DNA from: Enterococcus sp. DIV1094
Lineage (GTDB): Bacteria > Bacillota > Bacilli > Lactobacillales > Enterococcaceae
DNA: 64,000 nucleotides
Assembly (NCBI RefSeq): GCF_017316305.2
Contig: NZ_CP147250.1
Coordinates: forward strand, 1,446,001-1,510,000
Reading direction: 5' to 3'
The position numbers and the translations under genes were made by a program. Shown here piece after piece: positions 1 through 8,077 of the stretch (positions within the stretch are counted from its first letter, which is position 1; each line of letters begins with the position of its first letter). Under the pieces are notes generated by a model, which ran no database searches, was not told the DNA's origin, and saw only the letters and a program-made list of their open reading frames with translations.

Positions 1-67
1 AACTGACAGAGGATCTTCCCTAGAACTTCATCTAGTAAGCATGTCGATAGTATGCTATACTAAACGT

Positions 68-190
68 GAAAAGAGGAGTTGCGCTAACAACTCCCCTTTG
101 ACAGCGCTGTTTAAAGAACAGTGGTATAAATCTAAATATCTCTAAAAAGAAATAGCTAGTCCCCTGCTAAAGTGACGGCTATTTCTTTTT
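68..190 (+). ncRNA. Candidate antisense RNA to the Hol-Tox-like toxin
   Basis: An extended -10 element (TATGCTATACT, ending at 61) is followed by a G-rich hairpin (GGAGTTG/CAACTCC near 75-97) and then by a strong inverted repeat ending in a T-run at 190. The transcript would overlap the 3' end of the toxin gene on the opposite strand and share its terminator. That is the usual architecture of a type I antitoxin RNA. No good -35 hexamer is visible. The RNA is inferred from layout only. Confidence 0.4.
144..190. terminator. Bidirectional terminator shared by toxin mRNA and antisense RNA
   Basis: Perfect 13-bp arms AAAAAGAAATAGC (144-156) and GCTATTTCTTTTT (178-190) surround a 21-nt loop. A-runs and T-runs on both flanks let it work on either strand. 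The toxin stop codon lies in the right arm. Confidence 0.7.
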
Positions 191-280
191 GTCGTTAAGC
201 AATGCTACCACCAACGTGATCAGGGCAATGGTAAACATACCAAAGCTGAGCATAAATTGGACTGTATCGAGTGCCGACAA
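179..280 (-). CDS. Hol-Tox-family (putative holin-like) small membrane toxin, 33 aa
   Basis: A 33-residue peptide starts at TTG 9 nt after AAAGGAG. It has an acidic/polar N-terminus (MSALDTVQ), one hydrophobic helix (FMLSFGMFTIALITLVVALL) and a charged NDKKK tail. This is the hallmark of the putative holin-like toxin family common in enterococci and lactobacilli, in which overproduction is membrane-toxic and an antisense RNA acts as antitoxin. An in-frame ATG at 319 would give a 46-aa form (extra MHILSKSYERRRL). The well-placed Shine-Dalgarno favours the short form, but both are plausible. The gene is isolated and overlaps a shared terminator. Family assignment is from memory of the sequence pattern. 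Toxicity is inferred. Confidence 0.7.
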   Translation of the reverse strand: MSALDTVQFMLSFGMFTIALITLVVALLNDKKK

Positions 281-377
281 AAGGCGTCTCCTTTCGTAAG
301 ATTTAGAAAGTATGTGCATACGCACCACCTCGCTTTCGAAGGATAGCCACCGTCATTAAACTGTACTGTCACGTAAT

Positions 378-406
378 AGCATAGCACATGCGCACATTTT
401 AAACCT
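378..406 (-). promoter_or_regulatory. Candidate promoter of the small toxin
   Basis: Reading the minus strand, AGGTTT, a 17-nt spacer and TGCTATGCT (an extended -10) lie about 90 nt upstream of the toxin start. This predicts a structured 5' UTR of roughly 90 nt. The -35 is weak. Confidence 0.35.
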
Positions 407-579
407 TAATTTATAAATTTTCTTGTTATTGAATAGCTATTGAATGCTAATGACACAAGTGAATAAATCCTCCCATTATTTAGAGTGATCTAGTGGAAGA
501 AGCAGAAATCAAAAGCCTCCTAGTTATACTCTTTTTACGAAAAGTTGTACAATTGAAATGGAAAAGTGAGGCGAAATCA

Positions 580-1878
580 ATGGTACTAAATTTTGTAATA
601 TTATTTTTGATGATAGCAATCACTGCTTTTTTTGTTGCGAGTGAATTTGCTTTAGTAAAAATCAGACGTTCCCGCTTGGAGCAATTAGAAAAAGACGGTG
701 TGAAGAACGCCAAACTAGCGTTACATGTGACCCATCATTTAGATGACTATTTATCTGCAAGTCAGTTAGGCATTACTTTGACTGGTTTGATCATTGGGTG
801 GGTTGGTGAAGGTTCTGTGGCAGCGTTGTTAGAACCTTGGATCGGTCAACTTCCGATTGGTAGGGGAATCAGTGCAACGATCTCTGTTGCATTAGGTTTT
901 ATTCTTGTCACGTATGTCGACGTTGTCGTTGGTGAACTTTTGCCGAAAAGTTATAGTATCGTCAATACCGAACAAGTTGTTTTGTTTGTGGTGAGACCTT
1001 TACATTATTTTTATCTTGCGATGTTTCCTTTCATCTGGGTATTGAATCATTCGGCAGCAGGCTTAGGTAAACTGCTAGGAGTGAAGTTAGTCTCGGAAGG
1101 AGAAGAAACACTTTCCCAAGAAGAACTAACGTTAGTTGCGCTCAATTCTTACGAGCAAGGTGAATTGACAAAAGATGAATACCAGTACTTAGAAAATGTC
1201 TTTGAGTTTGATGATACGTTGGCAAAAGACATCCAAGTGGATCGTACCTCTATGCAGGTTTTTGAGGTTTCGGATACAGTGGAACAAGCAATCAAAGAAT
1301 CGATTGAACGAGGACACACGCGATACCCTGTCATCTTAGGCTCTAAAGATAATGTGTTAGGATACGTCACTTTGCCCGCTTTGATCAAACAATCGTTAGA
1401 AGATGACCAGATCACAGTCGAGTCATTGATTGAAGAGCCAATCGTGACAGCTGAAACCATTCCAATCAAAAAGTTATTGACGATTATGCGAAGAAGAGGA
1501 AAGCATATAGCAATCTTAAAGGATGAATATGGCGGAACAAGTGGACTTGTCACGATCGAAGATATTTTAGAAGAAATCGTCGGTGAAATTCGAGACGAAA
1601 CAGACGTTGATCAAGCGTTGATTGCAAAACAAGAAGATGGTAGTTATATTGTTTCAGGAAAATTGACTCTCGATGATTTTGAGCGTTACTTCAACGAGGA
1701 TGTTCCGGAATTTGAAGAGACAAATTTTATTACTCTTGCGGGTTTTATGTCTAGCTATCAAAAAGAAATCGAGCCGGGTACAGTGATTACGATCGGACAA
1801 TTCCAATTCACTGTTTTGGAGTATAATCATGCACATATCGACTATTTCAGTTTGGTGATTTTACCAACGAATCCATAG
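580..1878 (+). CDS. CNNM/HlyC-CorC family membrane protein with CBS pair
   Basis: A 432-aa integral membrane protein. The N-terminal ~190 residues form the CNNM (DUF21) transmembrane domain with the conserved GELLPK segment. A CBS pair follows at about 210-330, with a C-terminal CorC_HlyC domain at about 345-425. Family members are linked to Mg2+/Co2+ efflux or membrane-ion homeostasis; the name hemolysin is historical. ATG at 580 was chosen over upstream starts because a GAGG motif precedes it and the extra 29 upstream residues look non-homologous. The gene is monocistronic and ends at a bidirectional terminator shared with the convergent MATE gene. The transported ion cannot be read from sequence. 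Confidence 0.9.
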   Translation: MVLNFVILFLMIAITAFFVASEFALVKIRRSRLEQLEKDGVKNAKLALHVTHHLDDYLSASQLGITLTGLIIGWVGEGSVAALLEPWIGQLPIGRGISATISVALGFILVTYVDVVVGELLPKSYSIVNTEQVVLFVVRPLHYFYLAMFPFIWVLNHSAAGLGKLLGVKLVSEGEETLSQEELTLVALNSYEQGELTKDEYQYLENVFEFDDTLAKDIQVDRTSMQVFEVSDTVEQAIKESIERGHTRYPVILGSKDNVLGYVTLPALIKQSLEDDQITVESLIEEPIVTAETIPIKKLLTIMRRRGKHIAILKDEYGGTSGLVTIEDILEEIVGEIRDETDVDQALIAKQEDGSYIVSGKLTLDDFERYFNEDVPEFEETNFITLAGFMSSYQKEIEPGTVITIGQFQFTVLEYNHAHIDYFSLVILPTNP

Positions 1879-1919
1879 AAAAAAGTGTTCTTCCTGATTA
1901 TAGGAGGAACACTTTTTTT
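1879..1919. terminator. Bidirectional terminator between CNNM and MATE genes
   Basis: AAAAAAGTGTTCTTCC and GGAGGAACACTTTTTTT form a strong stem with a short loop between two convergent genes. Confidence 0.85.
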
Positions 1920-1923
1920 GAAT

Positions 1924-3300
1924 TTAATAGCTGATTTCAGCATTTTCAATTGGAAATTGTTGTTGTTCAGCATCTAATTGTTTCAAATGTTTAACCGCAC
2001 GTACATAAGAGTAAAGCAAGACGGCAACAGAACCAGCCCAAGCAAGTGGTGAAGCAAGAGCAGCTCCTGGGTAGCCCCAAAGTCCAGTAAGAATGATTGC
2101 AGCGAACGAACGCATGATCAATTCCATCATACCAGCAATCGTTGGAACTTTGCTTTGTCCAAGACCTTGCAACGTGTAACGCAAGATAAACAAGATTGCT
2201 AAGATCCAGTAAAGCGAGCCATTGATATTAAAATAGGTTTGTGCCAAATCAAACACGACGGTTTCAGTTGGGCTAACAAACAAGCTCACTAATGGACGAC
2301 CAAGGAAAATGACGATTGCACCAGCTAAGAAACTAAAGCCAATGCTCATGACTAATGTTTGACGGACACCTTTTAAGATACGACCATATTGTTTTGCGCC
2401 ATAGTTTTGCGCAGCAAAAGTCGCCATCGCAATACCGAAGGACATCATTGGTTGAACCGCAAATTGATCGATACGACCAGCAGCAGCTTGGGCAGCAACG
2501 ACATCTGTACCTAAGCTATTCAGTGCAGATTGTAATACGATTGCACCGATTGCGATGATCGATGATTGAAAAGCCATTGGTAATGCCACATTCAAATGTG
2601 TACGGATCTCTTGCATATCAAACGAAAAATCTTTTTTACGTAATTGAAGCATCGGGATTTTTTTCTTGATGTAGACGACACATAATAAACTAGAAGCGAC
2701 TTGTGCAATCACTGTTGCGATCGCAGCACCTTCTACACCCATACCGAAGTTGATGATAAAGACCAAATCCAAAACAACGTTGATGATCACTGCAACAATC
2801 AAAAAGAGTAAAGGTGTTCGGCTGTCACCAAGTGCGCGAATAACATTTGATAACAAGTTGAAGCTGACGGCAGCGAAGATTCCCCATAGGATGATCACGA
2901 TGAATGTTTGTGCTTCATCAATGATATCAGCGGGTGTTTGCATCAACTGGAGCATCGGACGAATAAATACTAAGCTAAGGACAGTTAAAATCACAGTAAC
3001 GACTACACTAATCATGACACTTGCAGCAAAACTCTTTTTCAAACCACGAAAGTCCTTCGCACCATATCTTTGTGCGGTAATAATAGCTAAACCAGCTGTT
3101 AATCCTTGGGCAAAACCAATGATCAAGAAAGTTAATCCACCAGTAGCTCCTACAGCCGCAAGTGAGTTTTTCCCTAAGGTTTGTCCAACAATGATCATGT
3201 CAACCATGTTGTAGAATTGCTGGAACACATTGCCTATCAATAAAGGGACAGTAAATAGCAAAATTAGTTTGGCTGGGCTTCCTTTTGTTAAATCGCGCAT
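1924..3300 (-). CDS. MATE family multidrug/Na+ exporter
   Basis: A 458-aa polytopic membrane protein with about 12 hydrophobic helices in two MatE repeats. The N-terminus (DLTKGSPAKLILLFTVPLL) and the QQFYNMVDMIIVGQ segment are typical of the DinF/VmrA-like branch. Such proteins export cationic drugs or toxic metabolites in exchange for Na+ or H+. The start at 3300 has AAAGGAG at good spacing. No partner gene lies nearby, so it is probably a single-gene unit. Substrate is unknown. Confidence 0.9.
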   Translation of the reverse strand: MRDLTKGSPAKLILLFTVPLLIGNVFQQFYNMVDMIIVGQTLGKNSLAAVGATGGLTFLIIGFAQGLTAGLAIITAQRYGAKDFRGLKKSFAASVMISVVVTVILTVLSLVFIRPMLQLMQTPADIIDEAQTFIVIILWGIFAAVSFNLLSNVIRALGDSRTPLLFLIVAVIINVVLDLVFIINFGMGVEGAAIATVIAQVASSLLCVVYIKKKIPMLQLRKKDFSFDMQEIRTHLNVALPMAFQSSIIAIGAIVLQSALNSLGTDVVAAQAAAGRIDQFAVQPMMSFGIAMATFAAQNYGAKQYGRILKGVRQTLVMSIGFSFLAGAIVIFLGRPLVSLFVSPTETVVFDLAQTYFNINGSLYWILAILFILRYTLQGLGQSKVPTIAGMMELIMRSFAAIILTGLWGYPGAALASPLAWAGSVAVLLYSYVRAVKHLKQLDAEQQQFPIENAEISY

Positions 3301-3436
3301 CTTGTAAACTCCTTATTTCTTTTAAAATTTAGTTAGTAGTATATAGTGTTTATCCTGGGAATACCAATTAAAATATAATGATAAACGAATAGCTAAAATG
3401 CTTTGTGTTTTCTGAAAATTTTCAGAATAGGTCATC

Positions 3437-3520
3437 ATAAAACAAGCCAAGAAGTGAGTCCGAGATTAAAATCAAAGAGTCAACTACTTGGCTATCGTAC
3501 AAAACAAAGGGCTTGTTTTA
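3437..3520 (-). terminator. Long nested hairpin at the 3' end of the DUF960 gene
   Basis: Outer arms AAAACAAGCC and GGGCTTGTTTT enclose an inner arm pair AGCCAAGaAGT / ACTaCTTGGCT. On the minus strand it directly follows the DUF960 stop and ends in TTGTTTT, so it can act as a terminator. The size (about 80 nt) is unusually large for a simple terminator. Confidence 0.5.
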
Positions 3521-3841
3521 GTATTGTTTAATTTCACTTGGGAGAAGAATCGTTTCTCTTGTCCCATCATCATAAGCAAATACTTGCGCAGGGTATTGAG
3601 GAGAATAAGGGAACGGTAGATCAATCCCCATCTCTACGGTACTGCCCGCTTGAGAAAAATGCAAGGTTACTTTTCCATGATTGTTCATTAAATCAAAAGC
3701 TAAAATATTATCTAACGGAATAACACCCTTAAGGTCTAAATCAATAATAAACCAGATACTATCGATCAGTTCATCTGGCAAACTTGATACCACACCTAAC
3801 GATGCGTATCGATTACGGCTACTATCAAAACTTTCAAACAT
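3518..3841 (-). CDS. DUF960 family protein, 107 aa
   Basis: The sequence begins MFESFDSSRNRYASLGVVSSLPDELIDSIW-like, which matches the DUF960 family of small cytoplasmic Firmicute proteins of unknown role. No transmembrane helix or signal peptide is present. AGGAGG precedes the ATG. It stands alone, with 330 bp of gene-free DNA upstream. I cannot assign a function. Confidence 0.8.
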   Translation of the reverse strand: MFESFDSSRNRYASLGVVSSLPDELIDSIWFIIDLDLKGVIPLDNILAFDLMNNHGKVTLHFSQAGSTVEMGIDLPFPYSPQYPAQVFAYDDGTRETILLPSEIKQY

Positions 3842-4112
3842 CGGCTTAGCCTCCTTTGTCTAAAAAACGAAATTACGAGAAGATTTTTTATTAGGATAAA
3901 CGAGTCATACTTCTTGTAACGTTGGTTCATTCTAATAAACATTTTCATAAAATGCAACAATATTTGCATACTTTTTTTAAAAGTATAAGAAATTTTTAAG
4001 AGGGGATTGAAAAAGCTTGTTATATAAGGGTTTTTCACTATATAAAATATACAAATAAGGGATGATAAATAGGAATATACCATTCCTGTGAGACGCTTTT
4101 TGAAGTGAAATA
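3842..4112. other. Gene-free AT-rich stretch
   Basis: About 270 bp between the DUF960 gene and the rplY terminator. It must hold the DUF960 promoter on the minus strand, but I see no convincing -35/-10 pair. The open frame across it on the minus strand has low-complexity hydrophobic composition and no ribosome binding site. Confidence 0.4.
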
Positions 4113-4148
4113 AAAAACGAAGCTATGACGTTTGCCACAGCTTCGTTT
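4113..4148 (-). terminator. rplY terminator
   Basis: AAACGAAGCT and AGCTTCGTTT form the stem just downstream of the rplY stop on the minus strand. Confidence 0.75.
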
Positions 4149-4160
4149 ATTAAAAGGCGT

Positions 4161-4769
4161 TTATTCTTCTGTTGAACCGATGACTTCTGGTTCTACTGCT
4201 TCGCCAGTTGTTTCTTCTTCTTCCGTTGGTGCAACAACTGCGGCGATTTGTTCTTCTCCGTCAGTAATGATCGTGTAGGCATCATCTTTCGGTAGATCCG
4301 CTACAGTGATCGAGTCACCTAATGCTAAATCAGTGATATCTACTTCAATGTTTTCTGGTAATTGATCTGGCGTAGCAGAAACAATCACAGTATATAGGTT
4401 TTGAGCCAATACACCACCAGATTTCACACCAGCAGATTCGCCGACAAGGACAACTTCTGTTTCAACTTCTGTTTCTTCTTTCATGTTCACAGATAGGAAC
4501 TCCACGTGTTCTATTTGGTTGGTAAATGTGTTTGATTGGATCTTGTGAACAAGTGTGTTGACTTTCTTTCCATCAACATCCATTGTGATCACAGTATTTG
4601 CGGCATTCTCACGCAATACTTTACTAAACGTAGCACTATCAAATGAGATTGGTGTGCTTTCCACGTTGTAACCATAAACGATTGCAGGTACTTTTCCTTC
4701 GTGACGCAATTTGTTTCTCAATGAACGGGGACGTACTTCTCTTTTACTTACTTCTAATGATACTGACAT
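4161..4769 (-). CDS. rplY: 50S ribosomal protein L25 / general stress protein Ctc
   Basis: A 202-aa protein of the long (TL5/Ctc) form. An N-terminal L25 domain of about 90 residues (SLEVSKREVRPRSLRNKLRHEGKVPAIVYG-like) binds 5S rRNA. A C-terminal beta domain follows, with a very acidic tail (TEEEETTGEAVEPEV). ATG at 4769 was chosen because AAGGAGG lies 9 nt upstream; the TTG two codons earlier would be only 3 nt from it. A long leader with two hairpins precedes it. The gene is monocistronic and divergent from the pseudouridine synthase gene. In Bacillus this protein is stress-induced; that regulation is not visible here. Confidence 0.93.
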   Translation of the reverse strand: MSVSLEVSKREVRPRSLRNKLRHEGKVPAIVYGYNVESTPISFDSATFSKVLRENAANTVITMDVDGKKVNTLVHKIQSNTFTNQIEHVEFLSVNMKEETEVETEVVLVGESAGVKSGGVLAQNLYTVIVSATPDQLPENIEVDITDLALGDSITVADLPKDDAYTIITDGEEQIAAVVAPTEEEETTGEAVEPEVIGSTEE

Positions 4770-4912
4770 AACCAAATTCCTCCTTAAAATGTGACTGTCT
4801 GCTTTGGTGTCAGACAGATTTTATTTAAGTGAATGTCACATGGTCTCTTGCACATTATCAGGTAGCGCGAAAAAACGCAAAAAGACAGATGCGCGCATCT
4901 GCCTTTAAAAAG
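4770..4912 (-). promoter_or_regulatory. Structured leader of rplY with attenuator-like hairpin
   Basis: On the minus strand an 11-bp stem (AGGCAGATGCG/CGCATCTGTCT, about 4884-4905) is followed by TTTTTGCGTTTTTT, which looks like an intrinsic terminator inside the leader. A second hairpin, CTGTCTG/CAGACAG (4793-4817), lies just before the Shine-Dalgarno. No gene ends upstream on this strand, so the first hairpin is probably an attenuator or the end of a separate small RNA. Confidence 0.5.
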
Positions 4913-5033
4913 TCAGGATTCAACTTTTCTCCACCAGGTCATTACGCTGTGTATGAGAAATCCAATTCACTTTACTCTTTAACCGTAACGCGAATCTTTG
5001 AGTAAGTCAAGGGAACTACTCAACGTTCCTATT

Positions 5034-5061
5034 TTGCATGCTGTCCGATTCGGGTTATAAT
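5034..5061 (+). promoter_or_regulatory. Promoter of the rsuA-type gene
   Basis: TTGCAT, a 16-nt spacer and TATAAT lie 28 nt upstream of the start codon. Confidence 0.75.
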
Positions 5062-5088
5062 GCTTAGTAGCTAGGAAAGGAAACAACT

Positions 5089-5805
5089 ATGCGGTTAGAT
5101 AAATTAATAGAAAAAGAATTAGAAACATCACGCAAAGAGATGAAACGACTCTTTGCAATGAAACTCGTTCGTATCGATGGCGAAATAGAGCAGAAACAGA
5201 ATCGAAACGTTGATAGCTTACTTCATCGCATCGAAGTAGATGGTGTAAGGTTGCACACAAATGAAGTATATTTTATGCTGAATAAACCTAAACGAGCTGT
5301 AACAGCAGTGACAGACATTCACAAAACGACCGTTATCGATTTGTTGTCTTCAGCCGATCGCACACAACCTTTGTACCCAGTTGGGCGATTAGATCGCGAT
5401 ACAACAGGTTTATCGTTGATCACTTCCAATGGCCAATTAGGTTATGAAATGTTGTTGCCTGATAAAAAAGTACAGAAAACATATGTAGCAGTTGTCAATG
5501 AACAAGTGACAGAAGCTGACCAAATTGCTTTTAAAAAAGGAATTGTTTTTGATGGTGGTTATCAATGCTTACCTGCACATTTAGAGATCCTTGACGCGCA
5601 ACATAAAAAAAGTATTGTACGACTGACGATCCAAGAGGGGAAATTCCATCAAGTGAAAAAGATGTTTTTAGCTTGTGGAAAAAAAGTCACTGCATTGCAA
5701 CGAATCAGCATGGGCCCCTTACAACTAGATCCACATTTGGCTGAAGGATCGTATCGCTCATTGACGTTAGACGAACTAAAAAAATTAAAAAAATATTTTA
5801 AATAG
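5089..5805 (+). CDS. rsuA: 16S rRNA pseudouridine synthase, RsuA/RluB family
   Basis: A 238-aa protein with an N-terminal S4 RNA-binding domain (residues 1-45) and a pseudouridine synthase domain. The catalytic motif GRLDRDTTG is at 99-107, with the catalytic aspartate at D102. It isomerises a uridine of rRNA, by family most likely U516 of 16S rRNA. The length fits the RsuA branch. It starts a likely operon with the HAD phosphatase (19-nt gap). Confidence 0.88.
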   Translation: MRLDKLIEKELETSRKEMKRLFAMKLVRIDGEIEQKQNRNVDSLLHRIEVDGVRLHTNEVYFMLNKPKRAVTAVTDIHKTTVIDLLSSADRTQPLYPVGRLDRDTTGLSLITSNGQLGYEMLLPDKKVQKTYVAVVNEQVTEADQIAFKKGIVFDGGYQCLPAHLEILDAQHKKSIVRLTIQEGKFHQVKKMFLACGKKVTALQRISMGPLQLDPHLAEGSYRSLTLDELKKLKKYFK

Positions 5806-5823
5806 AAGAAATAGGAGAATCAG

Positions 5824-6519
5824 ATGAAATATCATACATTATTATTTGACGTAGATGATACGTTATTAGATTTTCAACAAACGGAAGCAGAAGCGTTGCA
5901 TCAACTGTTTGCTGAACAAGGCATTGAACTGACACCGGAGATCAGAACGAGTTATAAAGCATTGAATCACCATTTATGGCGTGAATTTGAAAAGGGGCAG
6001 ATGACAAGAGATGAAGTGACTGGAAATCGCTTTGGACTATTGTTCCAACAGTTTGGCAAAACGGTCGATAGCCAAGCAATGGATCAGCGTTATCGTCATT
6101 ATTTGAATCTCGGCCATCACTGGATTCCTGGTAGCCATGAGTTGCTGGAAGCAGTGTCAAATGAAGCGGAGCTTTATATTGTGACGAATGGAGTTTCTCA
6201 AACGCAGCATCGACGATTGACCGATGCGCGAATGATCCATTACTTCAAAGAAATTTTTGTTTCAGAAGCGATTGGCGCACAAAAACCAATGAAGGCCTTC
6301 TTCGATCACGTATTTACAAATATTCCTGAACTAGACAAAGAGCGAACGGTCATTATCGGTGATTCACTGACTTCGGATATCAAAGGTGGAAATGAAGCAG
6401 GAATCGATACGATTTGGTTCAATAAAAATCGATTACCTGAAATGCTGGAGATCCAGCCGACACATCGTATCGATTCTTTAGAAGAACTTTATCCACTATT
6501 GGAAATCCCACTTCATTAA
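5824..6519 (+). CDS. HAD phosphatase, YjjG-type pyrimidine nucleotidase
   Basis: A 231-aa cytoplasmic HAD hydrolase. Motif I is FDVDDTLLDF (nucleophile D9, acid/base D11), a TNG motif II lies mid-protein (VTNGVSQTQ), and motif IV is IIGDSLTSDIKGG. It resembles YjjG/YfnB enzymes that dephosphorylate non-canonical pyrimidine nucleotides. It lies 19 nt after the pseudouridine synthase and ahead of uridine kinase, a pyrimidine-related context. Substrate is inferred from family. Confidence 0.85.
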   Translation: MKYHTLLFDVDDTLLDFQQTEAEALHQLFAEQGIELTPEIRTSYKALNHHLWREFEKGQMTRDEVTGNRFGLLFQQFGKTVDSQAMDQRYRHYLNLGHHWIPGSHELLEAVSNEAELYIVTNGVSQTQHRRLTDARMIHYFKEIFVSEAIGAQKPMKAFFDHVFTNIPELDKERTVIIGDSLTSDIKGGNEAGIDTIWFNKNRLPEMLEIQPTHRIDSLEELYPLLEIPLH

Positions 6520-6533
6520 TTTTCAGAAAAATA

Positions 6534-6561
6534 GTGCATTTTCCTTTTTTTTCGCTATAAT
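6534..6561 (+). promoter_or_regulatory. Promoter of udk
   Basis: GTGCAT, a 16-nt spacer and TATAAT lie upstream of the uridine kinase start. Confidence 0.55.
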
Positions 6562-6602
6562 AGATTAGAATGAAAAAACGGATATGAAAGAGGTTTTAGT
6601 CA

Positions 6603-7232
6603 ATGACAAAAAGCAAGCCAATTATCATTGGTGTGACGGGCGGATCGGGAAGCGGAAAGACAAGCGTCAGCCGAGGGATTTTTAGTCACTTTCCAGACCA
6701 CTCCATCATGATGCTTGAACAAGATTCTTATTATAAAGATCAAAGTCATTTAAGCTTTGAAGAACGGTTGAATACAAACTACGATCATCCTTTTGCCTTT
6801 GATAATGAACTGCTGATCCAGCACGTTGAAAAACTACTGAACTATGAAGCCATTGAAAAACCAGTCTATGATTATGTTGCGCATACAAGAAGTCAAGCAA
6901 CGATCATTCAAGAACCAAAAGAAGTCATTATTTTGGAAGGTATCTTGATTTTAGAAGACGAACGTTTACGTGATTTGATGGATATCAAGATCTATGTAGA
7001 TACAGACGATGACATTCGGATCATTCGCCGGATCAAACGCGACATGGAAGAGCGTGGACGTACGTTAGATTCTGTGATCGAACAATATTTAACAGTCGTT
7101 AAGCCGATGTATCATCAGTTTATTGAACCAACAAAACGCTATGCTGATATCATCGTGCCAGAAGGTGGCGAAAATCACGTGGCCATCGATTTGATCACGA
7201 CGAAAGTTGCTAGTTTTTTGAATCATCAGTAA
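6603..7232 (+). CDS. udk: Uridine kinase
   Basis: A 209-aa P-loop kinase with [12 protein letters not shown] near residues 9-20. It has the uridine kinase signature region [12 protein letters not shown] and the R-rich lid [17 protein letters not shown]. It phosphorylates uridine and cytidine to UMP and CMP in pyrimidine salvage. Length is standard (about 205-213). It has its own promoter, and its 3' side runs into a large structured element. Confidence 0.95.
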   Translation: MTKSKPIIIGVTGGSGSGKTSVSRGIFSHFPDHSIMMLEQDSYYKDQSHLSFEERLNTNYDHPFAFDNELLIQHVEKLLNYEAIEKPVYDYVAHTRSQATIIQEPKEVIILEGILILEDERLRDLMDIKIYVDTDDDIRIIRRIKRDMEERGRTLDSVIEQYLTVVKPMYHQFIEPTKRYADIIVPEGGENHVAIDLITTKVASFLNHQ

Positions 7233-7233
7233 A

Positions 7234-7425
7234 ACGAGCAGTTGAGAGGGCTGTAGCATGAGTGACGGTCTACTAAAACCGAATCAACAGGGTTTCATAA
7301 GTAACTACTGAGGGAATAAGCTGTAGAATCTGAGGATATGAGGGATATTTTCGGATTTTATAGCTTATTTCTCGCAGCTAGGCACAGTTGCCTCTGCCCG
7401 CTAACTGTTCTTTTTATGAAATAAG
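7234..7425. other. Large structured intergenic element after udk
   Basis: Outer arms GAGCAGTT (about 7237) and AACTGTTC (about 7408) enclose a central long hairpin built from AATAAGCTgTAgAATC and GATTtTAtAGCTTATT (about 7313-7370), plus a small CGGT/ACCG hairpin. The right outer arm is followed by TTTTT. It could be the folded 3' UTR of udk ending in a terminator, an independent structured RNA, or a small mobile-repeat remnant. It has no open frame. Confidence 0.5.
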
Positions 7426-7453
7426 GAAAAAATGAAAAGTGTAGGAGAAACAT

Positions 7454-8056
7454 ATGACTGAGAAAAAAACATGGATACATAGAGCCATCCAATTCGCACC
7501 ACTCCTTGGTTTAAGTATATTTTTCATATTGATTATTTATGGGTATCGCCACGGAATCTTCCAATCGGCAGATTCGTTACAACAATTCATGCAACAGTTT
7601 GGGAGACATGCGGTCATCTTATTTATCGTCATCCAGATCATTCAAGTCGTTATCCCGATTCTACCGGGAGGGATTTCTTCCGTGGCTGGGATGTTGATGT
7701 TTGGCAATGCTTTTGGGTTGCTGTATAGTTGTATTGGCTTGATCATCGGTGAAGCAATTGGTTTTTTGTTCGTGCGTTATTATGGGACGAGTTTTGTCCG
7801 TTTCATCTTATCGCCAAAAAAATTCCAGAAATTTGAGCAGTTAGTCGCTGATAAAACGCAAAACATCAAAAAAGTATTGGTCGTCACCTTACTTTTACCT
7901 TTCGCGCCAGATGATTTGATTTGTCTTGTCGCAGGGTTGACGAAGCTCTCATTTAAAGAATACATGCAAATCATTATTCTTTTAAAACCTTGGTCTGTCG
8001 CTGCTTACAGTATGATCATGTTGTTTTTGTTCCAACAGGCACAAGGGCATTTTTAG
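7454..8056 (+). CDS. TVP38/TMEM64 (DedA-like) membrane protein
   Basis: A 200-aa protein with about five hydrophobic helices and the family segment G-G-x-x-S-x-x-A-G, here PGGISSVAGMLMFG, followed by G-E-A-I-G-F. It also has the LLPFAPDDLICLVAGLTKLSF segment typical of the VTT domain. Members of this superfamily are lipid scramblases or membrane-homeostasis proteins. It is followed 21 nt later by a GNAT gene, so the two probably form one unit. Confidence 0.85.
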   Translation: MTEKKTWIHRAIQFAPLLGLSIFFILIIYGYRHGIFQSADSLQQFMQQFGRHAVILFIVIQIIQVVIPILPGGISSVAGMLMFGNAFGLLYSCIGLIIGEAIGFLFVRYYGTSFVRFILSPKKFQKFEQLVADKTQNIKKVLVVTLLLPFAPDDLICLVAGLTKLSFKEYMQIIILLKPWSVAAYSMIMLFLFQQAQGHF

Positions 8057-8077
8057 TTCATTGATTGGGGGGATAAC

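Noticed and set aside
2750..3214. 154-codon frame opposite the MATE gene
   Set aside because: Antisense shadow of a well-conserved transporter, with basic low-complexity composition and no start signals.
7234..7425. T-box riboswitch
   Set aside because: No conserved T-box sequence (such as AGGGTGGNACCGCG) and the next gene is not amino-acid related.
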